From: Shinella sumterensis
Lineage (GTDB): Bacteria; Pseudomonadota; Alphaproteobacteria; Rhizobiales; Rhizobiaceae
NCBI RefSeq assembly: GCF_004514425.2
Contig: NZ_MYFN02000022.1
Coordinates: forward strand, 1-45,028
Reading direction: 5' to 3'
Length of the DNA: 45,028 nt
Part shown: in pieces, positions 24,709 to 32,745 of the stretch
How the letters are laid out: every line of letters begins with the position of its first letter
How positions within the stretch are numbered: the first letter of the stretch is position 1
Notes under the pieces: model-generated
The model's input: only the letters and a program-made list of their open reading frames with translations
Databases searched by the model: none
What the model was told of the DNA's origin: nothing
Program-made: the position numbers and the translations under genes

Positions 24709-24742
24709 AAAAAGGGGCCTCGCTTTACAGCGCGGCCCCTTT
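24709..24742 (-). terminator. Terminator of tRNA-Asn
   Basis: Read on the minus strand, AAAGGGGCC and GGCCCCTTT form a perfect 9-bp stem with a 14-nt loop followed by further T. It starts 8 bp behind the tRNA-Asn 3' end. Confidence 0.85.
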
Positions 24743-24749
24743 CAGAATC

Positions 24750-24824
24750 TGGCTCCCCGGGCCGGATTCGAACCGGCGACCTGTCGATTAACAGTCGAAT
24801 GCTCTACCGCTGAGCTACCAGGGA
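24750..24824 (-). tRNA. tRNA-Asn(GUU)
   Basis: 75 nt including encoded CCA. Acceptor TCCCTGG pairs with the end CCGGGGA; D arm GCTCAGCGGTAGAGC; anticodon stem-loop TCGACTGTTAATCGA with anticodon GTT; T arm CGCCGGTTCGAATCCGGC. Complete and intact. Confidence 0.97.
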
Positions 24825-24987
24825 TCATCCGCTCGCTGCGGAGTGAGCGCGTAATACAAATGCCTGATCGATTTGCCAAGCGCTTTTTGACAAAAAAATG
24901 CAATGGGCTTGATTGATTGTGGAGAAGTCGCCAACTGGGTTGAGAAAGAGCCCTGGTATTCCGGGCGTTACAAGAAATGAGCCGTGA

Positions 24988-25275
24988 ATGTCCGCGCGAA
25001 AATCCAACATGCATTTCGGTATCGATCCCAGGACCCGGGAGATCGTCATCGGTTCGCTCAGGATCAAATTGCCGGAATCGCGATGGATGCGAACGCTGAT
25101 CGGGGTCCTTCTGGTCATCGGCGGACTTCTCGGCTTCCTGCCGGTGCTCGGCTTCTGGATGTTGCCGCTCGGCCTGCTTGTTCTTTCCCACGATTCCCAT
25201 TTCGTGCGCCGGCAGCGCCGCCGCTTTGCCGTCTGGTGGGCGACGCGCAAGATGCGGCGCGACGGCCGCCGGTAG
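24988..25275 (+). CDS. PGPGW-like small membrane protein (95 aa)
   Basis: Two closely spaced membrane helices (MRTLIGVLLVIGGLLGFLPV and LGFWMLPLGLLVLS), flanked by basic segments, ending VRRQRRRFAVWWATRKMRR. This resembles the PGPGW family of putative inner-membrane proteins (LP.LGFWMLPLG). Function unknown. No strong ribosome site; the start could be a few codons downstream (MHFGIDP). Confidence 0.65.
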   Translation: MSARKSNMHFGIDPRTREIVIGSLRIKLPESRWMRTLIGVLLVIGGLLGFLPVLGFWMLPLGLLVLSHDSHFVRRQRRRFAVWWATRKMRRDGRR

Positions 25276-25335
25276 GCTTCATTGCCTCTCCCATCCGAAC
25301 CTGCTCTAAACGCGAAGTTGATCGTGATGGGGGAA

Positions 25336-25815
25336 ATGATGGAATTGCTTTTGAAGGGCGTCCTGATCGGGACGGGCGCCACGCTGCTGATGGATATCTG
25401 GGCGGTGCTGTTATGGAATGTCTTCCGCCAGCCGCGCCCCAACTGGGCGCCCGTCGGGCGATGGTTCTGGTATCTGAAAAACGGCACGGTCTTTCACGAC
25501 GATATCGCTCGCGCCGCGCCCTATGACCATGAACGCGCGCTGGGATGGATCGCTCATTATGCCGTCGGCATTCTTTACGGTGTGATGCTGGTGCTGATGG
25601 TCGGGCCGGGCTGGCTTGCCGCGCCCACCTTCCTGCCGGCCTGGATCTGGGGGATCGTCACGGTGGCCGCCGGCTGGTTTCTGCTGCAGCCGGGCCTCGG
25701 CATCGGGGTCGCGGCCTCAAGGCTGCCCAACGCCAACACCGTGCGCATCTTCAATCTGCTGGCCCATACGGTGTTTGGCTTGGGGCTCTACGGGACGGCG
25801 CTGCTCCTGCGCTGA
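25336..25815 (+). CDS. DUF2938 membrane protein
   Basis: 159 residues, four membrane helices: LLLKGVLIGTGATLLMDIWA, the region around HYAVGILYGVMLVLM, WIWGIVTVAAGWFLLQPGLG and FNLLAHTVFGLGLYGTALLL. Conserved phrases of DUF2938 are visible, including QPRPNWAPVGRWF and PGLGIGVAASRLPN. Starts at 25327, 25336 and 25339 all lie by a GGGGG site; 25336 is a compromise. Function unknown. Confidence 0.8.
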   Translation: MMELLLKGVLIGTGATLLMDIWAVLLWNVFRQPRPNWAPVGRWFWYLKNGTVFHDDIARAAPYDHERALGWIAHYAVGILYGVMLVLMVGPGWLAAPTFLPAWIWGIVTVAAGWFLLQPGLGIGVAASRLPNANTVRIFNLLAHTVFGLGLYGTALLLR

Positions 25816-25822
25816 CATGTGA

Positions 25823-25857
25823 AAACGCCACCGCGGCCGAAGGCGACGGTGGCGTTT
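25823..25857. terminator. Bidirectional terminator between DUF2938 and RcnB-like genes
   Basis: AAACGCCACCG and CGGTGGCGTTT form a perfect 11-bp stem around a 13-nt loop, between convergent genes. Confidence 0.8.
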
Positions 25858-25869
25858 GTCTTGTTCTGC

Positions 25870-26193
25870 TTACCGGGCTGCGGCAACGCCGAGAATCAGG
25901 CCGGATGCGACGCTCAGCAGGAGATAGGTGTTGTCGACCTTCACCCACTGCTGGCCGCGGCCGGGCTTGCGCAGGCCGTGGCGGTGATAATCACGCACGG
26001 GCGGACGGCGCTTCCAATCCGAATAGCGCTGGCCCTTGCTCCAATGGGGCCGCTTCTTGTTGTAATCGTTCTTCTTCCAGGAGGAAGAATATCCGGGCTT
26101 GCGATCATGGCCATGCTGCTGGGCCTGTGCCATGGGTGCCACGGCAAAGGACAGGGCGACGGCGGCGAGCAGCGTGCGGGTGAAGAGCTTCAT
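25870..26193 (-). CDS. RcnB-like periplasmic protein
   Basis: 107 residues from ATG 26193 (GAGG site upstream). Signal peptide KLFTRTLLAAVALSFAVAPM, cut at AQA. The mature part is rich in W, K, R, H and Y (WKKNDYNKKRPHWSKGQRYS, DYHRHGLRKPGRGQQWVKVD), ending in a hydrophobic helix. This fits the RcnB family, linked in E. coli to nickel/cobalt homeostasis, but many rhizobial members are unstudied. Confidence 0.7.
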   Translation of the reverse strand: MKLFTRTLLAAVALSFAVAPMAQAQQHGHDRKPGYSSSWKKNDYNKKRPHWSKGQRYSDWKRRPPVRDYHRHGLRKPGRGQQWVKVDNTYLLLSVASGLILGVAAAR

Positions 26194-26472
26194 GTGGTGG
26201 TTCCTCGTTGTCGATGAGGACACCCTATTGCGGACGGGATGAACGAAAACTGAATGAGAACATTACATTCCTGTAAGGAAAACAATATATTAGATTGGTC
26301 TTTTTAATGCGCTGCATCGACTATGTCGGCGCGGGTAGGGTGGTGACGCCCTGTTGCGCCGGATGGAAGGGCGGCCGTAACGAAAAAAGGATGGCAATCG
26401 CAGCGAAGCCCCTTGCGCCCTTTCTCAATTCGTTCTAAACGCCCGGCACCACTCGCTTTATAGCAAACGGAC

Positions 26473-26512
26473 GGCCTCGTGGCGGAGTGGTTACGCAGAG
26501 GACTGCAAATCC
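26473..26512 (+). pseudogene. tRNA-Cys(GCA), 5' half at prophage junction
   Basis: GGCCTCG acceptor strand, D arm GCGGAGTGGTTACGC and anticodon arm GAGGACTGCAAATCC with anticodon GCA are intact; then the sequence breaks off. The following AAACAGGATTGAATG cannot complete the anticodon stem or any T arm. The 3' half should be at the other prophage end, outside the window. Unusually, this integrase-side junction does not rebuild the tRNA. Confidence 0.85.
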
Positions 26513-26561
26513 AAACAGGATTGAATGATTTCAACGGCGCTTCCGAAAAAGCGGGGCGTTT

Positions 26562-27821
26562 CTAGTCTTTTTTCGCCGTTTTTGGCTCATTGATTTTGCT
26601 GATATTTTCCGCGCTTTCGGAAATCCCCATGCGCTTTTTCGTGGCCTCCAGGACCCGCAATTCGGTCTCTTTCGCATAGCCACGATAGGCCGTCCCGGTG
26701 CGGTGCTTCGACAGCGCTCGCCCTTGGCCTTCGGTCAGGCCCCTCTCTTCCAACTCAGTCATCCCCCCATGCCTCGCCTTATCGAGGGTGAACCCAGCGA
26801 CGGGCTTACCTTTTTCGGCCAGCCGGTCAGCGATGTCCTTCACGTCCTGCGACAGGCGGGTGCCGTCTCCGAACAGTTTCCCACTCTTCTGGCACACGAT
26901 CGAAAGCCCATATCTCGGAACCTTCGCCAGAATGGCCTCCGCTTCGGCATACAGCGCGATAACGTCGCCATCCTCCCCGACATACTCCAAGGGGTGCTCC
27001 GCACGCTCTGCCGTCTTCCTGTGGCCGATTATGATCTTGTCGGGGGCACTCTCGCCGCGATAACCGCCCCATGAGGCGTATCCGGCTCCGATCGAGGAGG
27101 GGCGCATCAGCCACTCGAAAGCCAGTACGGCAGCTGCGGCAAGCTCCGGCCGGCCGAGAGCAATAGCGCCTTCAGCGAAAGCATACGTGGTCTCTCGATC
27201 GGCGTAGCCCTTCACCGCCTTCGTGCGGCGCTTGACCGTGACGCCCTCCCATGGGTTCGGCGTATCCTGGCGGAACAGATCGGGATGGTGGGGACGCATG
27301 CGCTTCCACATCGCCTTGCAGTAGGTGACAACCTTCTCCGCCGTGCGCGCCGCCGACTTGTCCACAAAGGCCTTATAGATCTTCTCTGCCGTGCTCACCC
27401 CAACGTTGGATATCTTCATATCCCCGACGCGGAAGTCACCGCCGGTCATCTCGCGCTTGATGGTTTCGTCACAGACGCGAGAGAACACTCGCACGTAGTC
27501 GGGCCGGCTGAACTCCCCGACGCGCTCGAGAAAGCTATCGTGCTTGAGGTATGCGTTCACCAACCACTCAATCGTGCCGTATCTGGATAGGTCGACCGGC
27601 TGGTCCATCGGTGAGCGCTCAGCGCGCCATCCGTCCAGCCGCTCGTTCCACACCGCGGCGGCCGCATTGAGTTCTGCTTGGGGGAGGTCGTGGCCGAGCG
27701 TAACAGACGCGAACGGCGCCCCGACCTTCTTGAAGGCCGTCGGGCAGGACCAGAAGAACGTGAGGGTTCCATCCTTCTTGCGCTTGTAGGTGACATAGCG
27801 CGGCATTGTCATGGGCACCAT
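26562..27821 (-). CDS. int: Phage tyrosine integrase
   Basis: 419 residues from ATG 27821 (GGAGG 7-8 bp upstream). N-terminal arm-binding/core region starts PRYVTYKRKKDGTLTFFWSC; catalytic residues readable as R240 (EWLMRPSSIG), K269, R350-H351 (DKARHGGM), H373 (SKHRTGTAYR) and Y382 or Y379. It lies 50 bp from the split tRNA-Cys, its likely attachment target. It is the last gene of the leftward operon, and its start overlaps the stop of the small upstream gene (TGATG). Confidence 0.93.
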   Translation of the reverse strand: MVPMTMPRYVTYKRKKDGTLTFFWSCPTAFKKVGAPFASVTLGHDLPQAELNAAAAVWNERLDGWRAERSPMDQPVDLSRYGTIEWLVNAYLKHDSFLERVGEFSRPDYVRVFSRVCDETIKREMTGGDFRVGDMKISNVGVSTAEKIYKAFVDKSAARTAEKVVTYCKAMWKRMRPHHPDLFRQDTPNPWEGVTVKRRTKAVKGYADRETTYAFAEGAIALGRPELAAAAVLAFEWLMRPSSIGAGYASWGGYRGESAPDKIIIGHRKTAERAEHPLEYVGEDGDVIALYAEAEAILAKVPRYGLSIVCQKSGKLFGDGTRLSQDVKDIADRLAEKGKPVAGFTLDKARHGGMTELEERGLTEGQGRALSKHRTGTAYRGYAKETELRVLEATKKRMGISESAENISKINEPKTAKKD

Positions 27822-28060
27822 CAGAACACCTCCAGGTCTCCGCCTGCGAGTTCTGGGGCGATGATCCTGTCCAGATCCACTTTTCGCCACGCCCTGAATT
27901 TCCCCTTGCCGGTGCCAGTGTCGATGAACGGTCGCGGCCATACCGTGCCGACGCGAGACATGAATGCCTCGACGGTCTTCTCTCCGGCATAAGCTGCAGC
28001 GAGTTCATCGCGCAGGACAGCAGGCCAGCAACCGGCAGGGATGACAGCGTGCTTGCTCAT
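27821..28060 (-). CDS. Probable excisionase / small DNA-binding protein (79 aa)
   Basis: Contains AFMSRVGTVWPRPFIDTGTG then KGKFRAWRKVDLDRII, like winged-helix excisionase or AlpA proteins (helix, wing, then a W/R-rich strand). Position directly ahead of int with overlapping codons supports a role as recombination directionality factor. A GGGGAAAG site precedes the ATG. The family match is by eye only. Confidence 0.55.
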   Translation of the reverse strand: MSKHAVIPAGCWPAVLRDELAAAYAGEKTVEAFMSRVGTVWPRPFIDTGTGKGKFRAWRKVDLDRIIAPELAGGDLEVF

Positions 28061-28257
28061 CTTTCCCCGATATCCCCATTGTTCTGCACATCGGAGCGCT
28101 TGTTCTTCATAAGCGCGTTCCGGCTCGTGACCATCGTGTAGCCGTCGGCGAACCGGACGGCGCACGAATTCATCGTGCCTCGCGCCGTGACCTCGCAGGG
28201 CTGGCCTTTCCGGTCCTGGCGATTCCAGCGATAGATGTACGGAAGGGCCGGGCTCAT
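28057..28257 (-). CDS. Hypothetical phage protein (66 aa)
   Basis: Basic protein with a beta-type layout (YIYRWNRQDRKGQPCEVTAR, NSCAVRFADGYTMVTSRNAL). Overlaps both neighbours by ATGA. Such short SH3-like early proteins are frequent in rhizobial phages; function unknown. Confidence 0.6.
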   Translation of the reverse strand: MSPALPYIYRWNRQDRKGQPCEVTARGTMNSCAVRFADGYTMVTSRNALMKNKRSDVQNNGDIGER

Positions 28258-28448
28258 TCTCCCCGCTCCTTATCCAGTGCGTTGCGGCGGGAAGTCCGCT
28301 CTTCCCAGACGCCGTAGCCCTTGCCGAAGATGGCGCCGGCCGCGAAGACGAGAACAATCGTCTGGCTGGACGGCTGACCTATGAAGGATAGGGCTAGGCA
28401 GAAGCCGCCGACAGAAGCGCCCATGGACATCAGCGTTCCCGGCTTCAT
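28254..28448 (-). CDS. Small phage membrane protein (64 aa)
   Basis: Two hydrophobic helices (SMGASVGGFCLALSFI and TIVLVFAAGAIFGKGYGV), then a charged C-terminus (RTSRRNALDKERGE). Overlaps neighbours by ATGA. Could be a superinfection-exclusion type protein, but nothing specific shows this. Confidence 0.55.
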   Translation of the reverse strand: MKPGTLMSMGASVGGFCLALSFIGQPSSQTIVLVFAAGAIFGKGYGVWEERTSRRNALDKERGE

Positions 28449-29125
28449 TCTCCGTCTCCTCTCTGGCGGATAGGGGAGGTTCCAGATGCTTTGAGGGTGG
28501 TAAGCACATCGCGGCCGGCGGCAGTCAGCGTCGTGACGCTGTGATCGGTATCGCTGTCGTGGGTGCTGTGAAGCCAGCCCTTGGTATGGCAGCGATTGAA
28601 GGTATCTGAGTGTTCGCAGTGAACTTCGTCAGCACAGAACCAATTTAGCCAGCTCCACTTGCTTTCGCTGCTGTCGGTCTGGCCGCCCATCGCGGCGATA
28701 ATCTGGAGGAGCGTGATCTCCTTTTGCTCCAGATCGTCCAATTCGCCTTCACCTATGTCCGGTTCGTTGTCGGCCTTGCAGCGTCGATATCCAGCCTTGA
28801 ATCCCTCCTCATACATGGTCATTTCGGGACCGGTGCGAGCGCCGAAAGCCAAAAAGCCGATCGTTGTTCTGACGTGGTGCAGAAAGCAATCTTTGAGGTC
28901 GTCACCGTCTTGCCCTTCTGAGCAATAGGCTTCCGTCATCGCCGCACCCATCGCTTTATAGCGCTTGTTCCATGCCTCGATTGCCTCTTCGTCGGTGGCA
29001 TACCCTCCGACTTTAGCGTCACAACCGGCTGCGAAGCATCGAACGATGCCTGGCCCTGGCTTGCCGAGATAGGTGCTTGCTTCATCCGCTCCGCAAACAG
29101 CGCAGGGCATGATTATTTTAGTCAT
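28445..29125 (-). CDS. Lar-like zinc-ribbon protein with long C-terminal extension
   Basis: 226 residues from ATG 29125. The N-terminal ~55 residues look like Lar restriction-alleviation proteins: PCAVCGADEAS, VRCFAAGCDAKVGG (four cysteines of a zinc ribbon), then TDEEAIEAWNKRY. The remaining ~170 residues contain a GFKAGYRRCKADN segment and a C-terminal part with several His/Cys (DEVHCEHSDTFNRCHTKGW); no family recognised. Lar of Rac prophage modulates type I restriction; that function here is inferred. Confidence 0.6.
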   Translation of the reverse strand: MTKIIMPCAVCGADEASTYLGKPGPGIVRCFAAGCDAKVGGYATDEEAIEAWNKRYKAMGAAMTEAYCSEGQDGDDLKDCFLHHVRTTIGFLAFGARTGPEMTMYEEGFKAGYRRCKADNEPDIGEGELDDLEQKEITLLQIIAAMGGQTDSSESKWSWLNWFCADEVHCEHSDTFNRCHTKGWLHSTHDSDTDHSVTTLTAAGRDVLTTLKASGTSPIRQRGDGE

Positions 29126-29784
29126 TCGGCGCACCCCTTCGCTGTACTGGCGGAAGCGCTGCGCGTGGCGGCGAGGGCTCGTATTTCCTGAGCAAGCCGC
29201 TTCAGGGCCACAGCCCACGAAGCATAACGGACCTCAGCGGCCCGTTCCTCGGCCAGTGTTGCGCATCGCTCGTACACCTCCGCGCTGTCCTCTCCTTCTC
29301 TATGGGGACTGGCGTAGAGCTTCGTTCCTACGGGAAGAGAGCGCATATCATCGTAAAACAGGATATCTCGACCGCAGATAATCTGTGCGGACGGCGTCGT
29401 TGCCTCGACTATCTCTGCTACCGGCTCTACCCGCACATCGACAAGGGCGCTTCTGATGCGCTGTTCGTAGTCGGCTTGGGCGGCGGCTTTGGCTTCCGAA
29501 ACCGTCTTGAAGTCTCGGCGGCCTCCAATGCCAGAAAGCGTTACGCCGCCATCCCACGCTTCAACGGCATAGACGTTCCCGAACATACGGGCGACGTGAT
29601 AAGGCGGCTCGGCATGCCAATCCAGCGGCTTGATAGCCACCTCTACCGCCCGCTCTTGATCGGATAGGGCGGCGGTGAGGGCGGCTGAGGCATACTCGGC
29701 AGCCTCGTCGTGTGTCATGCCGTAGCCGACCGGGACCTTGGCTAGGATCGCATCTGCCGCTCGCTTTACTGCTTCACTCTGCAT
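29122..29784 (-). CDS. Hypothetical phage protein (220 aa)
   Basis: Starts at ATG 29784. A helical N-terminus (AADAILAKVPVGYGMTHDEA), a middle domain with KPLDWHAEPPYHVARMFGNV and VEAWDGGVTLSGIGG, a GTKLYASPHR segment (common in Ead/Ea22-type phage proteins), and an Ala-rich helical end. Overlaps the next gene by ATGA. Function unknown. Confidence 0.6.
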   Translation of the reverse strand: MQSEAVKRAADAILAKVPVGYGMTHDEAAEYASAALTAALSDQERAVEVAIKPLDWHAEPPYHVARMFGNVYAVEAWDGGVTLSGIGGRRDFKTVSEAKAAAQADYEQRIRSALVDVRVEPVAEIVEATTPSAQIICGRDILFYDDMRSLPVGTKLYASPHREGEDSAEVYERCATLAEERAAEVRYASWAVALKRLAQEIRALAATRSASASTAKGCAE

Positions 29785-30346
29785 TTTCAGATCCTCCGAG
29801 GAGTGCGCGGGCGAGCCTCCGAATGTGGCCGACGCGGATACGGAAAGATGGGGAGTGTCGGCTGTCCTCGATGCGGCCGATCTCGTATTCATCGAGAAGG
29901 CTATCGCCAAGGTCGCGTTCGTAGCCTTTGAGGCTGGCCATTGCGGGATTCACAAACCCTGCCGCCTCCCGCAGCTCCGCATTCTCCCGCTGCAACGCCT
30001 CTGCCTGGCGGGCTGCTTCTTTGCGGAGAGCGTTGTAACGGCTGGCGTCGTCAACGAGAGACTGCATGAACCCGCGAGCATCCTTGCCGACAGCTTTTCG
30101 GAGCCTGTACAGCTCGTCCAGGACTTCACGCATGGCGACGGGATTGCAGGCGGCGACATACCGAGCGTTGGCGCGCTTCTGATCTTCGGTCCAAAGAAGG
30201 TGCTGGCCTTGGGTGCTTGCTACGCGCTGGCCAGTCTTGTCATCGCAATAAACGGCCGTGCCTTCCGCCCCCCACACACCGGGCGCATGCGTCACGCCTT
30301 CCATTGCCTTCTCTATTGCCTCTATGGCTGATACGGGGGAGGTCAT
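29774..30346 (-). CDS. Ead/Ea22-like phage early protein (190 aa)
   Basis: The phrase ANARYVAACNPVAMREVLDE is the hallmark of Ead/Ea22-like early proteins of lambdoid and related phages. It is followed by a coiled coil (RKEAARQAEALQRENAELRE). The C-terminal ~60 residues are basic. Ends 11 bp inside the next gene. Function of the family is poorly known. Confidence 0.6.
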   Translation of the reverse strand: MTSPVSAIEAIEKAMEGVTHAPGVWGAEGTAVYCDDKTGQRVASTQGQHLLWTEDQKRANARYVAACNPVAMREVLDELYRLRKAVGKDARGFMQSLVDDASRYNALRKEAARQAEALQRENAELREAAGFVNPAMASLKGYERDLGDSLLDEYEIGRIEDSRHSPSFRIRVGHIRRLARALLGGSENAE

Positions 30347-30690
30347 AGCGGCACTCCGACTTTGCGGAATACGTTCTCGATCCGACCCCGCACCTTGCCG
30401 AAGGTCTGGCAGAGTTCGCCGTCACGCGATCTGGCGCTTCCTTGGATGCGATTGAAGGCGAAGGCCAAGGCAGTGTACGCTTCGCGCAACGTGGCCAATG
30501 CCTCGTCATGGGCGTTGACGGCCTTCACGATCAGTTCGGCGTCAGCCGCGCGCGTATCGTAATTCGCCTGATAGTCCTCCTCGTCTTGGAGCGTGGTCGC
30601 CACAATCTGTCGGTCAGGCCCGAGGATGAGGGTTTCATCCGGCGAGTTGGTGTTCCACGGCGTCGGCGTATGCTTCACGTTCTCACCCAT
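30343..30690 (-). CDS. Hypothetical phage protein (115 aa)
   Basis: Begins MGENVKHTPTPWNTNSPDET, the HTPTPW opening seen in many phage early proteins, and contains ADAELIVKAVNAHDEALATL. ATG 30690 has a GGAG site (ctccaatgg on the plus strand gives the overlap with the upstream gene's stop). Function unknown. Confidence 0.65.
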   Translation of the reverse strand: MGENVKHTPTPWNTNSPDETLILGPDRQIVATTLQDEEDYQANYDTRAADAELIVKAVNAHDEALATLREAYTALAFAFNRIQGSARSRDGELCQTFGKVRGRIENVFRKVGVPL

Positions 30691-31225
30691 TGGAGGAGCC
30701 TTTCTGCTGAAGAGCGCGGAGATCTGTAAGGAGGTGATGCGGGATAGTGTTTTCCGCCGACTTGCACGCCTCAAGGTTTTCGACGCTTGCGCCGCAGAGG
30801 GGGCAGGGATCAGGCGTCTCATTCTCGCACGGGCAGCGCTGTTCTGCCCACGTCAGGACCGCGTTAATAGCGTTGCGAAGTGTTGCGTGTTCCTGGCGTC
30901 CATCGCGCAAGCCGCGCTCGTAACCAAGGTTTTCGGCGGCCTCGACCTGTTCGCGGAGACGCGTCGTCACATGATGATATGCCCGCCAGCCTTCGCTGCT
31001 CTCGTTGTGCATAGCGGCTGTCGCACGCTCTGCGTCATCCTCTGCGCGACGAAGCGCTTCGAGCATGCTCATCTCCGCACCGGCCTTAATCTGGCATGCG
31101 GGGGCGCTGCATTCGGTCGCGCCGAAGTGAAGCCTAGCGGCGCGCTCGGTCGTGAAAACGTCACCGCAATGAAAACAGCGCCATTCCTTGGTGTTGTCTG
31201 CGATGAGTGAGGACAGGTCGCTCAT
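30683..31225 (-). CDS. Zinc-finger/coiled-coil phage protein (180 aa)
   Basis: N-terminal finger CFHCGDVFTTERAARLHFGATEC (split here as CxxC ... HxxxxxxC), a long helical middle (EALRRAEDDAERATAAMHNE, TRLREQVEAAENLGYERGLR), and a second zinc-binding cluster near the end (CPCENETPDPCPLCGAS). Overlaps both neighbours. The two fingers suggest nucleic-acid contact; function unknown. Confidence 0.6.
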   Translation of the reverse strand: MSDLSSLIADNTKEWRCFHCGDVFTTERAARLHFGATECSAPACQIKAGAEMSMLEALRRAEDDAERATAAMHNESSEGWRAYHHVTTRLREQVEAAENLGYERGLRDGRQEHATLRNAINAVLTWAEQRCPCENETPDPCPLCGASVENLEACKSAENTIPHHLLTDLRALQQKGSSNG

Positions 31226-31575
31226 GCTTCACGGTCCTCCAGCATCATTTCGCGCGTGGCGTCGGCCGCGTCCTCGACTGCGGCAACATGCTGATCCGCG
31301 GCTTCCGAGAGCATCCACTGCTGGAAATCATCGTTGTCACAGAAGAGATTAATCATCCAGACCGGCAGGGCTGCCGGCGTTTGGGATGGCTTTCCCTCGC
31401 GCATGAGGAAGAACTTAACGTCTTCAACCTCAGCCAGCGGTCCTTCCGGCGGGTCGATCATTGTCGCTTTTGATCCGGGATGGACGGTGAAGTCCACCAC
31501 CATCTGCAACTCGACCTCAGTGCCGCTTTCGCTGGCGCTGATGCAGAGATACTGTTCTGCGCTGTACCTGTTCAT
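31222..31575 (-). CDS. Hypothetical phage protein (117 aa)
   Basis: Acidic. Starts NRYSAEQYLCISASESGTEV and contains FTVHPGSKATMIDPPEGPLA, a pattern of small phage proteins with a beta-rich N-terminal half, then a helical acidic end (EAADQHVAAVEDAADATREM). ATG 31575 overlaps the preceding stop. Function unknown. Confidence 0.55.
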   Translation of the reverse strand: MNRYSAEQYLCISASESGTEVELQMVVDFTVHPGSKATMIDPPEGPLAEVEDVKFFLMREGKPSQTPAALPVWMINLFCDNDDFQQWMLSEAADQHVAAVEDAADATREMMLEDREA

Positions 31576-31817
31576 TCGGAGCCAACCTTTCGCGCAGACA
31601 GCATGGCATCGGCCACCCTGTAGCAATACGCTGCGTCATCATCGGGGTTGAAATGCATGGGCTTTGCGGACATGAAACCGGCAAGTACCTGACCGGCGAA
31701 CCAGTCGCGGAGGCTCATGCCTGGGTTCCACGGCTCGCGGTCGTTCGATCCACCGTGCTGCGGTTCGAAACGTCTGCCACTGAACGCCGGCCCGCCGTCT
31801 TCTATCTTCTTGGTCAT
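31572..31817 (-). CDS. Hypothetical phage protein (81 aa)
   Basis: Contains DGGPAFSG near the start and the phrase GMSLRDWFAGQVLAGFM, typical of a widespread small phage early protein family of unknown role. Ends with a helix (AAYCYRVADAMLSARK). ATGA overlaps at both ends. Confidence 0.65.
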   Translation of the reverse strand: MTKKIEDGGPAFSGRRFEPQHGGSNDREPWNPGMSLRDWFAGQVLAGFMSAKPMHFNPDDDAAYCYRVADAMLSARKVGSE

Positions 31818-32068
31818 GCGGAATCCTCCGCATCGGCATAAACGACCGTGACCATCTGCGCGGGCACGCGGGCCTTGATATTTCCCGCAAGATCATAGAC
31901 GGCATAGAAAGGGACAGTAGCGCACTGGCCGTTCTCGCCGTAGGCAACGATCTTGGAGGTGCTGCCGTCAAAACGCGCGTCAGTGGAATATCCGCCAGCG
32001 TCCTCGCCGTCATACCAGATCGACTTGATTGTGCGCGGGTCCATGTGGATCAAGGGTATGTCAGTCAT
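31814..32068 (-). CDS. Hypothetical phage protein (84 aa)
   Basis: Starts MTDIPLIHMDPRTIKSIWYD. Mostly beta-like (GQCATVPFYAVYDLAGNIKA, RVPAQMVTVVYA). The same frame is open far upstream only as the shadow of the next gene. Overlaps neighbours by ATGA. Function unknown. Confidence 0.55.
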   Translation of the reverse strand: MTDIPLIHMDPRTIKSIWYDGEDAGGYSTDARFDGSTSKIVAYGENGQCATVPFYAVYDLAGNIKARVPAQMVTVVYADAEDSA

Positions 32069-32493
32069 GTGCAATCCTTCGAAGGCAGCCGGCCGGCCAT
32101 TGCCAAGCCCTGGTTGATACGATGGGTGCAGTGGGTGACGGCCTCGGGCTCGTCGTAATCCGACCAGATGCCGAAGAGGGTATTCGCCAGCTCGTGCGGA
32201 TTGATGCCCTTTGAGGTCCAGTATTCCCGCTCGTTCATGGCGTGCTGCGCGCGATGCTCGTCGGGATGCAGGGGCAGGGCGAACCGATCGGGCGCCTTCG
32301 TCTGCTTTCCCCGACCGAAATGGCCGTGAAAGATGTTGGCATAGGAGACGTGGGCTGCCTCGACGCCAAACCGGCCGGTTACGACGCACGGGAGCTTGTG
32401 CAGGAACGACAGGTAGTCGCTCCGCTTCTTCGGCCGGCGCTTCGGCGGTTCGGGTTCGGTGCGGAAGGCCGCGGTGTTGATACGCATCGCCAT
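32065..32493 (-). CDS. DUF968/Ref-like HNH-type phage protein
   Basis: 142 residues. LPCVVTGRFGVEAAHVSYAN then HGHFGRGKQTKAPDRFALPL and HPDEHRAQHAMNEREYW form a Cys/His-rich fold like DUF968 and the phage Ref protein, a RecA-dependent HNH nuclease. The GRGK...DRFALPL and H..EH pattern is visible, though only one early Cys is present. A nuclease role in recombination is plausible given the nearby RecE/Sak4-like genes. Confidence 0.65.
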   Translation of the reverse strand: MAMRINTAAFRTEPEPPKRRPKKRSDYLSFLHKLPCVVTGRFGVEAAHVSYANIFHGHFGRGKQTKAPDRFALPLHPDEHRAQHAMNEREYWTSKGINPHELANTLFGIWSDYDEPEAVTHCTHRINQGLAMAGRLPSKDCT

Positions 32494-32494
32494 C

Positions 32495-32743
32495 TTAACC
32501 CTCCCGATGGTCGGAGCGCGGATCGATCCACCGTATCTCTGGAAGCGGTGTGCTGCGCCACATGTCGATGAGGGCGTGCGCTCGCTCCGTCGTGGTCAAG
32601 AATCCCTCTGGATTGCGGTGAAGCAGCCCCATTTCCATAAACCCGGTTATCACCTCGTTGTATGCCGGAGCATCGCGGCGCGGGAACTCGGCGGCGCTCG
32701 TGTGGTGATGAAGCAGGACAGTAATTTGATACGGCGACCACAT
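32495..32743 (-). CDS. Hypothetical phage protein (82 aa), wHTH-like
   Basis: From ATG 32743 with a strong GGAGGGG site. Reads like a small winged helix: SPYQITVLLHHHTSAAEFPR, then AYNEVITGFMEMGLLHRNPE and GFLTTTERAHALIDMWRSTP, the layout of MarR-like mini-domains in phages. DNA binding not shown. Confidence 0.6.
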   Translation of the reverse strand: MWSPYQITVLLHHHTSAAEFPRRDAPAYNEVITGFMEMGLLHRNPEGFLTTTERAHALIDMWRSTPLPEIRWIDPRSDHREG

Positions 32744-32745
32744 AC

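Noticed and set aside
24508-24813. 101-residue plus-strand frame ending RIRTGDLSINS
   Set aside because: Antisense translation across tRNA-Asn; it also overlaps a well-supported small gene in another frame.
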